Of a stretch of 64,000 nt of DNA, positions 35,978 through 45,018 are shown in pieces; within the stretch, counting starts at the first letter, position 1; each line of letters begins with the position of its first letter. A program made the translations under genes and the position numbers. Source of the DNA: Mangrovibrevibacter kandeliae (GTDB taxonomy: Bacteria; Pseudomonadota; Alphaproteobacteria; Rhizobiales; Rhizobiaceae); the NCBI RefSeq assembly GCF_024519155.1, contig NZ_JANIFJ010000004.1, positions 62,001 to 126,000 on the forward strand, written 5' to 3'. The notes below the pieces were generated by a model that was given only the letters and a program-made list of their open reading frames with translations, made no database searches and was not told the DNA's origin.

Positions 35978-37273
35978 TTACTGGTCGAGCTCGAAGGCGT
36001 CCTGGATCTGCTGGGCGGCCTCGTCGGGCTCCATGTTGCCGGAGACGACTTCGACGGTGACGTCGTTGACGACGCGCCCGACCGAGGGGCCGAGATCCTG
36101 ATCCAGGAAGAGCTGGTGGAACTTCGAGTGGTTCAGCTCGTCCGAGAAGGTCTGCACGATCGGATCCTTCAGGCCCTTGTCGGCGCCCTTGGCGGCCGGG
36201 ATCAGCTGGCCAGCCTCGGCCATCGCCAGCTCGGCCTCGGGGCCGGTGAAGTACTTCACGAAGTCGATCGCCTCGGGCGAGGCGTTGCGCGACACCGCCC
36301 AGCAGTTCACGCCGCCGAAGGTCGAGGAGGGATCGCCGGCGCCGCCATCGACGCTCGGGAAGGCGAAGACGCCGAGATCCTCGCGCGCGATGCCCTTGCC
36401 GTCGGCCGCCGCCGCCTTCTGGCGGTTGGCGCTGTCGTCGAAGGAGAGGAGCATCGCCGCCCGGCCGTCGCCGAAGAGCGCCAGCGTGTCCTGCCAGCGG
36501 GTGCCGAGATAGCCCGGCTGGAACGGCTCGAGTTCGCCGAGTTCCTTCAGCTTCTGGAAGGCGTCGACGAAGGGCTTGGCGGTGAAGCCGTCGCCTTCGC
36601 CGGCCTTGGCCTCGGTGAAGGCCGCCTCGCCGCCCTCGCGCAGCGCCAGGTACGACCAGTAGAAGTGGAGCGGCCACTTGTCGCCGCCACCGCCGGCGAT
36701 CGGCGTGATGCCGGCGTCCTTCAGCTTCTTCACCGCACCCAGGAAGTCGTCCCAGGTCTTGATGTCCTCGGCCTTGACGCCGGCCTTGGCGAAGAGCGGC
36801 TTGTTGTAGAAGAAGCCGATGACGCTCATCTTCAGGGGAGCGCAGAGCATCTTGCCGTCGATGGTCACGCCCTTCACGGCGGCCGGGATGTACTGGTTCG
36901 CCCAGGCGCCGCCGTCGGCCTGCATCTTCTCGGTCAGGTCCTGCACGGCTCCCGCCTTGAACTGCGCCTTCAGGACGCCGCCGGTCCAGGAGTAGAAGAG
37001 ATCCGGCGCGTCGTTCGACTGCAGCAGCGTCGGCAGCTTGGCCTTGAACGCCTCGTTCTCGAGGAACTGCAGGTCGATCTTCACGCCCGGATGGGACGCC
37101 TCGTAGGCGTCGGCGATCTTTCGCCAGTTCGCGGAATAATTCGGGTTCTGCTCGACATGCATCAGGTGCACTGTGGTGTCGGCGGACGCCGTCGTGGCCG
37201 TCAGGCCGGCGGAAAACAGGGCGCAGCAGGCGGCGAGGGCGCGCGCGTGCCGCCAGGTGATGGCTCGTGTCAT
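35978..37273 (-). CDS. Sugar ABC transporter substrate-binding protein
   Basis: A 431-residue periplasmic CUT1 binding protein. The signal peptide is about 1-31 (cut near TASA), then two lobes with LLQSNDAPDLFYSWTGG and PLKMSVIGFFYNKPLF, and a long C-terminal lobe with EAIDFVKYFTG. It captures an oligosaccharide or sugar for the MalFG-type permeases. It is the first gene of the operon and is divergent from the ROK regulator, with a candidate operator in the 176-bp gap. Sugar specificity cannot be read off. Confidence 0.88.
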   Translation of the reverse strand: MTRAITWRHARALAACCALFSAGLTATTASADTTVHLMHVEQNPNYSANWRKIADAYEASHPGVKIDLQFLENEAFKAKLPTLLQSNDAPDLFYSWTGGVLKAQFKAGAVQDLTEKMQADGGAWANQYIPAAVKGVTIDGKMLCAPLKMSVIGFFYNKPLFAKAGVKAEDIKTWDDFLGAVKKLKDAGITPIAGGGGDKWPLHFYWSYLALREGGEAAFTEAKAGEGDGFTAKPFVDAFQKLKELGELEPFQPGYLGTRWQDTLALFGDGRAAMLLSFDDSANRQKAAAADGKGIAREDLGVFAFPSVDGGAGDPSSTFGGVNCWAVSRNASPEAIDFVKYFTGPEAELAMAEAGQLIPAAKGADKGLKDPIVQTFSDELNHSKFHQLFLDQDLGPSVGRVVNDVTVEVVSGNMEPDEAAQQIQDAFELDQ

Positions 37274-37411
37274 CGGTTTCCTCCCATGCCAGCGATTTTT
37301 TGCGCTTGGCGGATTTAATACGATGCCTTTTGCGGCAAGCTGTCAAGCGGTCGCAGGCATAGTGATCGAAAACCGGGCAAGGCTGCATTGACAGGGAGGC
37401 GTCGGAAGCGC

Positions 37412-37433
37412 TTATTTCCGGGCTCGGAATTAA
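37412..37433. promoter_or_regulatory. Candidate ROK regulator operator
   Basis: TTATTTCCG and CGGAATTAA flank GGCT, an inverted repeat with one mismatch, similar to NagC-type operators. It lies between the ABC operon and the ROK gene, 16 bp before the regulator's ATG. Confidence 0.55.
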
Positions 37434-37449
37434 ATATCCCAGGTTCGTG

Positions 37450-38655
37450 ATGAAGACCGGCGACCCGGAGTTGATGCGGGAGATCAACCGCTTCCACATC
37501 CTCAACATCATCCGGCGCCATGGTCCGATCTCGCGGGTCGAGATCTGCAGCCGCGGCGCACTGTCGTCGACCACGGTGTCGGCGATCACCGGTTCGATGA
37601 TCGAGGACGGGGTGATCGAGACGCGGCCGGTCGGGGGCATCCACGAACCGACCCGCGGTCGGCCGCGGGTGATGCTGCAGCTCAACCCGGCCGCGGCGCG
37701 CGTCGTCGGCATCAAGCTCGGCATTCACAAGATCGTCGCCGTCGTCAGCGACTTCCGCGGCGGCGTGCTGGCGAGCCTCGAGCTGCCGCTGCGCGTCGCC
37801 CGCCAGCCGGTCGCGGTGGTGGCCGACATCCTCGACGACCTGGTGCGCCGGGTGGTGGTCGATGCCGGCCTCACCCTCAAGGCGATCGACAGCATCTGCG
37901 CGACGATGCCCGGGATCGTCGAATACGGCACCGGAATCGTGCGCACGAGCCCGATCTTTGCGGAGCGCGACATCTCCTTCGGCCGCGAGCTCAGCCGCCG
38001 CGTCGGGCTGAAGGTGATCGTGGAGAGCGACGTCAACGCCGCCACGCTGGCACAGCAGTGGTTCGGCAACTGCCGCGACCTCGCCGATTTCGTGGTGGTG
38101 TCCCTGGAGCAGGCGATCGGCCTCGGCGTGCTGCACGAGGGCGAGCTGTTCCGCGGCTCGCGCGGCCTCAGCCTCGACATCGGCGGCATGGTGATCGGCG
38201 CGGACGCCGCCGGCCGTTCGCTGCGGCTCCTCGACCTCGCCTCCGAGCAGACGATCCTCGCCGCGCTGGAGGCCGACCCGGCGGCGGCCGACGCGATCCA
38301 GGTCGGGCGCGGGCTGCGCCACGCCGTCAGTCACCTCGGCGACGGCAACGGCGACGTGCGCGAACTGGTGGAGCGCGCCGGCCACGCTGTCGGCGTGTCG
38401 CTCGCCAACATCGTCTCGCTCTTTGCCCCGCCGCGCATCGTGCTCGTCGGCTCGCTGCTGTCGCTGGGCGACCTCTTCACCAAGGCCGTCGGGCGCGGCT
38501 TCGACGGAGCGGTGGCGCCGGCGCACGGCGACGTCACCGAGATCGTGGTCGAGCCCTTCGCCGATGCGCTCTGGGCGCAGGGCGCGGCGGCGATCGCACT
38601 GCGCGAGCTCTACGGCTCGCCCTGGAACACCACCGGGCCGGTATCGGCCGGCTGA
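37450..38655 (+). CDS. ROK-family transcriptional repressor
   Basis: A 401-residue ROK regulator (NagC/Mlc/XylR type). A winged-helix HTH covers about 5-70 (ILNIIRRHGPISRVEIC, then LSSTTVSAITGSMIEDGVI). The sugar-kinase-like fold follows with VVGIKLGIHK and VIVESDVNAATLAQQWFG. The canonical ROK zinc motif (GHxxxxxxxxxCxCGxxGCxE) is missing in this protein, as in some sugar-specific members. The ATG at 37450 is taken; a GTG three bases earlier is also possible. It likely represses both the divergent ABC operon and the catabolic genes downstream. Confidence 0.88.
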   Translation: MKTGDPELMREINRFHILNIIRRHGPISRVEICSRGALSSTTVSAITGSMIEDGVIETRPVGGIHEPTRGRPRVMLQLNPAAARVVGIKLGIHKIVAVVSDFRGGVLASLELPLRVARQPVAVVADILDDLVRRVVVDAGLTLKAIDSICATMPGIVEYGTGIVRTSPIFAERDISFGRELSRRVGLKVIVESDVNAATLAQQWFGNCRDLADFVVVSLEQAIGLGVLHEGELFRGSRGLSLDIGGMVIGADAAGRSLRLLDLASEQTILAALEADPAAADAIQVGRGLRHAVSHLGDGNGDVRELVERAGHAVGVSLANIVSLFAPPRIVLVGSLLSLGDLFTKAVGRGFDGAVAPAHGDVTEIVVEPFADALWAQGAAAIALRELYGSPWNTTGPVSAG

Positions 38656-38704
38656 CATCGGCGCCTCGGGAGGAGGCGCTTCGAACCTTTTGGGAGGAAC
38701 GCAC

Positions 38705-39802
38705 ATGCAACCCGTCGGGATCGGCATCATCGGCTGCGGCAACATCAGCGCCGCCTATCTGACTGCCGCCAAGAACTTCCCGGTGCTCGACGTCCGGGCG
38801 CTCGCCGACCTCGATCCGGCCGCGGCCGCGCGGCGGTCGGAAGAATTTGGCGTGCCGGCCGTCACGATCGAGCAACTGCTGGCGGATCCGGCGATCGAGA
38901 TCGTGTTGAACCTCACGATTCCCGCCGCGCACGTGTCGGTCGGCCTCGACATCCTGAAGGCCGGCAAGCACGCCTACTCCGAGAAGCCGCTCGGCATCGA
39001 CTTCAGGGACGCGACGCGGCTGATCGAGGAGGCGGAGCGGCGGAACCTGCGGGTCGGCTGCGCGCCCGACACCTTCCTCGGCGGTTCGCACCAGGCCGCC
39101 CGCGCCTTCCTCGACACCGGCAAGCTGGGCCAGCCGGTGGGCGGCACCGCCTTCTTCATGTGCCCCGGCCACGAGCGCTGGCACCCGAGCCCGGACTTCT
39201 ACTACAAGCGCGGCGGCGGCCCGATGCTCGACATGGGCCCGTATTACGTCACCGACCTCGTCAACCTGCTCGGCCCCGTCGCTCGCGTCGCCGGCATGGC
39301 GCCGGTGCCGCGCGCCCATCGCACCATCACCAGCGAGCCGAAGAAGGGCCAGGCGATCGATGTGGAAGTGCCGACGCACGTCGTCGGCCTGCTCGAATTC
39401 TTCTCCGGCGCGGTCGTCTCGATCACGATGAGCTTCGACGTCGCGGCTCACAAGCATCTGCCGATCGAAATCTACGGCACCGAGGGCAGCCTGATCGTGC
39501 CCGACCCGAACCGCTTCGGCGGCGAGGTCTCGACCTTGCCGAAGGGCGGCGAGTGGACCGACGTGCCGGTCGAGACGCCATGGGCGGACGGCAACTACCG
39601 CTCCCTCGGCCTCGCCGACATGGCCGCCGCGATCCGCCAGGACCGGCCGCACCGGGCGAGCGGCGCGCTGGCGCTGCACGCGCTCGAGGTGATGGAGGCC
39701 GTCGGCAAGGCCGCCGAGACCGGCACCACCGTCGCCATCACCACGCGGCCGGAGCGGCCGCAGCCTTTGTCGGACAGCCCGTCGCTCGCAAGCCTCGCCT
39801 GA
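38705..39802 (+). CDS. Gfo/Idh/MocA family oxidoreductase (1)
   Basis: A 365-residue NAD(P)-dependent sugar dehydrogenase. The Rossmann motif GIIGCGNIS is at about 6-14, the EKPLG motif with catalytic Lys near 97, and the C-terminal sheet domain includes GGGPMLDMGPYYV with the conserved Asp/Tyr pair. Family members such as ThuB oxidise disaccharides or monosaccharides, often at C3. GGGAGGA precedes the ATG by seven bases. It starts the catabolic operon after the ROK gene (49-bp gap). Confidence 0.88.
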   Translation: MQPVGIGIIGCGNISAAYLTAAKNFPVLDVRALADLDPAAAARRSEEFGVPAVTIEQLLADPAIEIVLNLTIPAAHVSVGLDILKAGKHAYSEKPLGIDFRDATRLIEEAERRNLRVGCAPDTFLGGSHQAARAFLDTGKLGQPVGGTAFFMCPGHERWHPSPDFYYKRGGGPMLDMGPYYVTDLVNLLGPVARVAGMAPVPRAHRTITSEPKKGQAIDVEVPTHVVGLLEFFSGAVVSITMSFDVAAHKHLPIEIYGTEGSLIVPDPNRFGGEVSTLPKGGEWTDVPVETPWADGNYRSLGLADMAAAIRQDRPHRASGALALHALEVMEAVGKAAETGTTVAITTRPERPQPLSDSPSLASLA

Positions 39803-39833
39803 GGCCGTCGCACATCAAGGGAGTATCATCGTC

Positions 39834-40475
39834 ATGAAGGAAGCGCTCATCGTCTGGGGTGGCTGGGCCGGTCACGAGCCGAAGGAGGGCGCCGAGATCG
39901 TCGGCGCCATGCTGGAGGCGGAAGGCTTCAAGGTCTTCACCGAGAACACCACCGAGGCCTTCGCCGATCCCTCGATCCGCGATCTCAGCCTGATCGTTCC
40001 GATCATCACCATGGCCAAGATCGAGAAGGAGGAGCTCTCCAACCTCGCCGCCGCGGTGAAGGGCGGCGTCGGGCTCGGCGGCTATCACGGCGGCATGGCC
40101 GACGCCTTCCGCGACCAGCCGGAGTACCAGTTCATGGTCGGCGGCCAGTGGGTCGCCCATCCCGGCAACATCATCGACTACCGGGTCGACGTCACCCGAC
40201 CGGACGATCCGCTGATGCAGGGCATCGAGGGCTTCGCCTACCATTCCGAGCAGTATTTCATGCATGTCGATCCCTCGATCGAGGTGCTGGCGACGACCCG
40301 CTTCAACGGCGACCACGCCGACTGGATCGACGGCGTGGTGATGCCGGTGGTCTGGAAGAAGCACTACGGCAAGGGCCGCGTCTTCTACTCCGCCCTCGGC
40401 CACGTCGCCTCCGAGTTCGCCGTACCGCAGATGAAGGAGATCCTGCGTCGCGGCCTCCTCTGGGCGGCGGCCTGA
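39834..40475 (+). CDS. ThuA-like sugar-utilisation protein
   Basis: A 213-residue ThuA-domain protein with a glutamine-amidotransferase-like fold: MKEALIVWGGWAGHEP, GGVGLGGYHGGMADAF, then FAYHSEQYFMHV and the end GKGRVFYSALGHV. Sinorhizobium ThuA acts with ThuB in trehalose and related disaccharide breakdown via 3-keto sugars; its reaction is not settled. It lies 31 bp after the dehydrogenase gene in one operon. Confidence 0.85.
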   Translation: MKEALIVWGGWAGHEPKEGAEIVGAMLEAEGFKVFTENTTEAFADPSIRDLSLIVPIITMAKIEKEELSNLAAAVKGGVGLGGYHGGMADAFRDQPEYQFMVGGQWVAHPGNIIDYRVDVTRPDDPLMQGIEGFAYHSEQYFMHVDPSIEVLATTRFNGDHADWIDGVVMPVVWKKHYGKGRVFYSALGHVASEFAVPQMKEILRRGLLWAAA

Positions 40476-40613
40476 TCGCGAGGCGGGGACATCGCTGGCG
40501 GAGCGCGTGACAGGCGCGCACTACCGCCTATTCTGCTGATTGAGGAGCGCGGCGCGAGGCCGCCACGGACGGCCGGGAGGAGAGCGGCCGTCGCCTTCGA
40601 AGGGGAGAACCAG

Positions 40614-41672
40614 ATGAAGACGATGAAGGGGCCGGGGATCTTCCTGGCGCAGTTCGCCGGCGACACCGCGCCGTTCAACGACCTGAAGTCGATCGCCGGA
40701 TGGGCGGCGGGCCACGGCTACAAGGGCATCCAGGTCCCGACCTGGGACGCGCGGCTGATCGACCTCAGGAAGGCGGCCGAGTCCACCGGCTACTGCGAGG
40801 AGATCACCGGCATCGCCCGTGAGGCGGGCGTCGAGATCACCGACCTGTCGACGCACCTGCAGGGCCAGCTCGTCGCCGTGCACCCGGCCTTCGACGAGGC
40901 CTTCGACGGCTTCGCGGCGCCCGAGGTGCGGGGCAATCCGAAGGCGCGCCAGGCGTGGGCGGTCGAGCAGATGATGCTGGCGGCCAAGGCCTCGAAGAAC
41001 TTCGGCTTCACCAGCCACGTGACCTTCCCGGGCGCGCTCGCCTGGCCCTTCCTCTATCCTTGGCCGCAGCGCCCCGCCGGCCTCATCGACACGGCCTTCG
41101 AGGAACTGGCCAAGCGCTGGGTGCCGATCCTCGACGCCTTCGACGCGGCGGGCTGCGACGTCGGCTACGAGATCCATCCCGGCGAGGACGTCTTCGACGG
41201 TGCGACCTTCGAGATGTTCCTCGAGGCCTGCGGCGACCATCCGCGCTGCCAGATCAACTACGACCCGTCGCACTTCGTGCTGCAGCAGCTCGACTATGTC
41301 GAGTTCATCGACATCTACCACGAGCGGATCTGCGCCTTCCACGTGAAGGACGCCGAGTTCAACCCGACGGGACGGCAGGGGGTCTATTCCGGCTATCAGC
41401 CCTGGCTGAAGCGGGCCGGCCGCTTCCGCTCCCTCGGCGACGGCCAGGTCGACTTCGCCGCGATCTTCTCCAAGCTCGCCGAATACGACTACGACTCCTG
41501 GGCCGTGCTCGAATGGGAGTGCGCGATCAAGGACGCCGAGCAGGGCGCCGCCGAGGGCGCGCCCTTCATCGCCGGCCACATCATCACCGTCACCGAGAAG
41601 GCCTTCGACGACTTCGCGGCCGGCGGCACCGACGAGGCGGCGAACAAGCGCATGCTCGGCATTGATCGCTGA
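40614..41672 (+). CDS. Sugar phosphate isomerase/epimerase-like TIM barrel
   Basis: A 352-residue xylose-isomerase-like TIM-barrel protein (AP endonuclease 2 superfamily). Metal ligands are likely in VGYEIHPGED (Glu), QINYDPSHF (Asp), CAFHVKDAEF (His) and VLEWECA (Glu). In this context it probably epimerises or hydrolyses a 3-keto sugar. The ATG at 40614 follows a GGGGAG site. It belongs to the operon with the two dehydrogenases and ThuA-like protein (138-bp gap before it). Confidence 0.85.
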   Translation: MKTMKGPGIFLAQFAGDTAPFNDLKSIAGWAAGHGYKGIQVPTWDARLIDLRKAAESTGYCEEITGIAREAGVEITDLSTHLQGQLVAVHPAFDEAFDGFAAPEVRGNPKARQAWAVEQMMLAAKASKNFGFTSHVTFPGALAWPFLYPWPQRPAGLIDTAFEELAKRWVPILDAFDAAGCDVGYEIHPGEDVFDGATFEMFLEACGDHPRCQINYDPSHFVLQQLDYVEFIDIYHERICAFHVKDAEFNPTGRQGVYSGYQPWLKRAGRFRSLGDGQVDFAAIFSKLAEYDYDSWAVLEWECAIKDAEQGAAEGAPFIAGHIITVTEKAFDDFAAGGTDEAANKRMLGIDR

Positions 41673-41685
41673 GGGGGAGGGCGAC

Positions 41686-42858
41686 ATGGCTATCGAAGGA
41701 CGCGACGAGACTGCATTTGCCGGCCGCATCAGGCTCGGCATGGTCGGCGGCGGGCAGGGCGCCTTCATCGGCGCCGTGCACCGCATTGCCGCCCGGCTCG
41801 ACGACCAATACGAACTCGTCGCCGGCGCACTGTCGGCGACGCCTGAGAAGGCGCGCGCCTCGGCCGCCGAGATCGGCCTGCCGGCCGAGCGCAGCTACGC
41901 TTCCTATGAGGCGATGGCAGAGGGCGAGAAGGCACGGCCGGACGGCATGCAGGCGGTGGCGATCGTCACTCCGAACCACATGCACTTCCCGGTGGCCAAG
42001 ACCTTCCTCGAGGCCGGCTTCCACGTCATCTGCGACAAGCCGATGACGCTGAACCTCGCCGAGGCGAGGGAGCTCGCGGAGATCGCCAAGACGTCCGGCA
42101 AGGTCTTCGTGCTGACCCACAACTACACCGGCTACCCGATGATCCGGCAGGCGCGGGCGATGGTGGCGGCGGGCGAGCTCGGCGCGATCCGGGTGATCGT
42201 CGCCGAATACGCGCAGGACTGGCTCGCGACCCGCACCGAGGACACCGGCTCCAAGCAGGCCGACTGGCGGGTCGATCCGGCCCGCGCGGGCGCCGGCGGC
42301 GCGATCGGCGACATCGGCACGCACGCCTACAACCTCGCCTGCTTCGTCACCGGCCTGAAGGCCGAGAAGCTCTGCGCCGACCTGACCAGCTTCGCGCCGG
42401 GCCGCCGGCTCGACGACAACGCCACGATGATGCTGCGCTTTGAGGGCGGCGCCAAAGGCACGCTCTGGGCGAGCCAGGTGGCGGTCGGCAACGAGAACGG
42501 CTTCACCCTGCGCGTCTATGGCGAGAAGGGCGGGCTCGAATGGGCGCAGGAGGAGCCGAACAAGCTCTGGTACACCCCGCTTGGCGAGCCGAAGCGCCTG
42601 CTCACGCGCAACGGCGCGGGTGCGACCGGCCCGGCGACCGCGGTCAGCCGTATCCCGGCCGGCCACCCCGAGGGCTATCTCGAGGGCTTCGCGACGATCT
42701 ACACGGAGGCCGCCGCGCTGATCCGCGCGGCCGAAGCTGGCGGGGCGGCATCCGACAACGGCGTGCTGCCGGGGATCGAGGAGGGCATTGCCGGCCTTGC
42801 CTTCATCGAGGCCTGCGTCGAGTCGTCGAAACGGGACGGCGCCTGGGTGGATCTCTGA
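41686..42858 (+). CDS. Gfo/Idh/MocA family oxidoreductase (2)
   Basis: A 390-residue NAD(P)-dependent dehydrogenase. The Rossmann motif [12 protein letters not shown] is near the start; the catalytic Lys is in [26 protein letters not shown] gives the conserved Asp and His. The C-terminal part has [15 protein letters not shown], as in the larger inositol/3-keto-glucoside type members. GAGGGGGAGGG precedes the ATG at 41686. A different family branch from the first dehydrogenase, so it likely acts at another step. Confidence 0.88.
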   Translation: MAIEGRDETAFAGRIRLGMVGGGQGAFIGAVHRIAARLDDQYELVAGALSATPEKARASAAEIGLPAERSYASYEAMAEGEKARPDGMQAVAIVTPNHMHFPVAKTFLEAGFHVICDKPMTLNLAEARELAEIAKTSGKVFVLTHNYTGYPMIRQARAMVAAGELGAIRVIVAEYAQDWLATRTEDTGSKQADWRVDPARAGAGGAIGDIGTHAYNLACFVTGLKAEKLCADLTSFAPGRRLDDNATMMLRFEGGAKGTLWASQVAVGNENGFTLRVYGEKGGLEWAQEEPNKLWYTPLGEPKRLLTRNGAGATGPATAVSRIPAGHPEGYLEGFATIYTEAAALIRAAEAGGAASDNGVLPGIEEGIAGLAFIEACVESSKRDGAWVDL

Positions 42859-43044
42859 TCGCCGAGGCCCTGCGCGATGATCGGCGGAGGGCTCAAGATC
42901 GGGACTTCCGATCGTGGCGTCCTCCGCAGTAACAACCGGGCACTATCGACAGAACTGCCGATCTGGAAGGGGAGATCAGCTGACCGCCTTAGGCTTGCGC
43001 TGCTCGTTCGGCACTTGGGCGCGGCTACCCCTTCCCGCTCCCGC

Positions 43045-44946
43045 TTACTCGCGCGGCAGGCCCTTCGGCCGCAGGCTGCGCTTTTGCGCGGCGATGCGGA
43101 ACTGGGCGTTGGGTGCGCCGTAGCCGTCATAGCCGCCGCGCCGCTCGACGATCTCGAAGAAGAAGCCCTCGCCGTAATTGGGCGAGTAGAGCTGGAAGTA
43201 TTCCCGCCCTTCGGCGTCGCGGTCGTAGAGGATGTTCTCCGCCTTCAGCCGGTCGGTGAGGCTCGGGTCGAGGCCGAAGCGGGCCTCGAGGTCGTCATAG
43301 TAGTTCGGCGTGATCTGCAGCGGCTTGAAGCCGAGGGCGCGCAGCCGTTCGGCGGTCGCGAAGATGTCGTCCGTCGCGAAGGCGAGGTGCTGCACGGCCG
43401 AGCCGAAGCTCTCGGCGATGAAGTGGCCGGCGAGCGTCTTGCGGCTCTCCGCGCCGTTCAGCGTGATGCGAAGGCGCCCGTCGGCCGTCTCGATCGCTTG
43501 GCTGCGCACGAGGCCGCCGGGGTCGACGATGTCGATCATCGGCGTACGGCGGGTGGCGAAGATGGACGTGTAGAACAGCGTCCAGGTCAGCATCTCCTCG
43601 TAGTTCATGGTTTGGGCGATGTGGTCGATGCGGGTGAGACCGGCGCCCGCCGCCGGCATGCCGGTCGCCTCTGACAGAGGCCGGAACTCGGTGCTCCAGA
43701 CGTCCTTCAGCGCGCTGCGCCCGTCGAGGAAGTGCATCACGCCGCCGCCGACGCCGCGGATCGCCGGGATCTTCAGCTCGGCCGGCCCGACCGGCTGCTC
43801 GAAGGGATCGGCCTTCAGCGCCCGCGCCCGCTCCAGCGTCGCCCCGGCGTCCTCGACCGTCAGCCCGATGTCGCAGACACTGGTGCCGTGCACGAGATAG
43901 GCCGCGTGCGCGAAGCCCTCGCGCTCGGTGTTGACGACGAGGTTGATGTCGCCCTGCCGCCAGAGCGTCACGTCCTTGGCGACGTGGCGGGCCGCGCGCG
44001 CGAAGCCCATGCCGGCGAAGAGGGCGCCGAGTTCCTCGGCCTCTGCCTCGTTGGCGGCGAACTCGACGAAGGCGACGCCGCTCGCCGCGATTCGGTCCGG
44101 CATCGCCGGCAGGTCGACGGCGATCCCCGGCTCGGTCCGGCGCACCCCGTCCATCAGGCTGACCAGCGAGCGGTAGCCGTCGCGCGCGATCGACTTCGGC
44201 GAGCCGCCGCGGAACTGGTCGTTGAAGATTTCGAGCGACAGGACGCCGGCATAGCCGGTCGCCATCACCGCGCGCATGAAACCGGGAACGTCGAGGTCTC
44301 CTTCGCCCGGCATGTTGCGGAAGTGCCGGCTCCAGTAGAGGAGGTCCATGTCGATCTTCGGTGCGTCGGCGAGCTGCACGAAGGCGATCTTGTCGCCGGG
44401 AATCGAGCGGATGGTGTCGGGGTCGATGCCGCGGGCGAGCGTGTGGAATGAATCGAGGATGACGCCGACGGCCGGATGGTTGGCCCGGCGCACCACCTCC
44501 CAAGCGTCGCGGTGGTCGCTGACGTGCCGGCCCCAGGCGAGCGCCTCGAAGCCGACCCTGAGGCCGCGCCGTGCCGCCCGCTCGCCGAGTTCGCGGAAGT
44601 CGGCCGCCGCGCGGTCGATGCCGCCGAGGCTGATCGGGGACGTGTTGGAGCAGACGAGCATCAGGTCGGTGCCGAGCTCGGCCATGACGTCGAACTTGCG
44701 CTCGGCCCGGTCGAAGGTGCGGGCGCGCTGCGGCTCGGGCATGCCCTCGAAGTCGCGGAACGGCTGGTAGAGCGCGATCTCCAGCCCGTGGTCGCGCACC
44801 ATCTCGCCGACCTCGCGCGGGCCACCGTCGAAGGCGAGGAAATCGTTCTCGAAGATTTCGACGCCGGTGAAGCCGGCCGCCGCGATGGCGGCGAGCTTCT
44901 CCTTCAGGTCGCCCGAAATCGATACCGTCGCGATCGCCGTCTTCAT
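43045..44946 (-). CDS. quiC1: 3-Dehydroshikimate dehydratase, QuiC1-type two-domain enzyme
   Basis: A 633-residue enzyme turning 3-dehydroshikimate into protocatechuate. The N-terminal TIM barrel (1-275) has metal ligands E134, D165, Q191 and E239, the numbering known for Pseudomonas QuiC1; that supports the ATG at 44946 over one 48 bases upstream. The C-terminal half is a 4-hydroxyphenylpyruvate-dioxygenase-like domain that keeps IDHIAQ, QHLAF and FEIVER, the His-His-Glu positions. It follows the shikimate dehydrogenase-like gene in a five-gene leftward cluster, feeding the beta-ketoadipate pathway. Ribosome site GAGG is clear. Confidence 0.92.
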   Translation of the reverse strand: MKTAIATVSISGDLKEKLAAIAAAGFTGVEIFENDFLAFDGGPREVGEMVRDHGLEIALYQPFRDFEGMPEPQRARTFDRAERKFDVMAELGTDLMLVCSNTSPISLGGIDRAAADFRELGERAARRGLRVGFEALAWGRHVSDHRDAWEVVRRANHPAVGVILDSFHTLARGIDPDTIRSIPGDKIAFVQLADAPKIDMDLLYWSRHFRNMPGEGDLDVPGFMRAVMATGYAGVLSLEIFNDQFRGGSPKSIARDGYRSLVSLMDGVRRTEPGIAVDLPAMPDRIAASGVAFVEFAANEAEAEELGALFAGMGFARAARHVAKDVTLWRQGDINLVVNTEREGFAHAAYLVHGTSVCDIGLTVEDAGATLERARALKADPFEQPVGPAELKIPAIRGVGGGVMHFLDGRSALKDVWSTEFRPLSEATGMPAAGAGLTRIDHIAQTMNYEEMLTWTLFYTSIFATRRTPMIDIVDPGGLVRSQAIETADGRLRITLNGAESRKTLAGHFIAESFGSAVQHLAFATDDIFATAERLRALGFKPLQITPNYYDDLEARFGLDPSLTDRLKAENILYDRDAEGREYFQLYSPNYGEGFFFEIVERRGGYDGYGAPNAQFRIAAQKRSLRPKGLPRE

Positions 44947-45018
44947 CCTGGTCCTCGCCGCTGGATTGCGCGGGTTCTCATCGATCAATGTCATGTCGCT
45001 GCGGTCATCCGGCGACGG

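Noticed and set aside
34959-37724. A single 921-codon open frame on the minus strand covering the MalF-type permease and beyond
   Set aside because: Only the part from 35918 downward has family residues. The rest is an out-of-frame reading of the binding-protein gene, which is clearly real in another frame.
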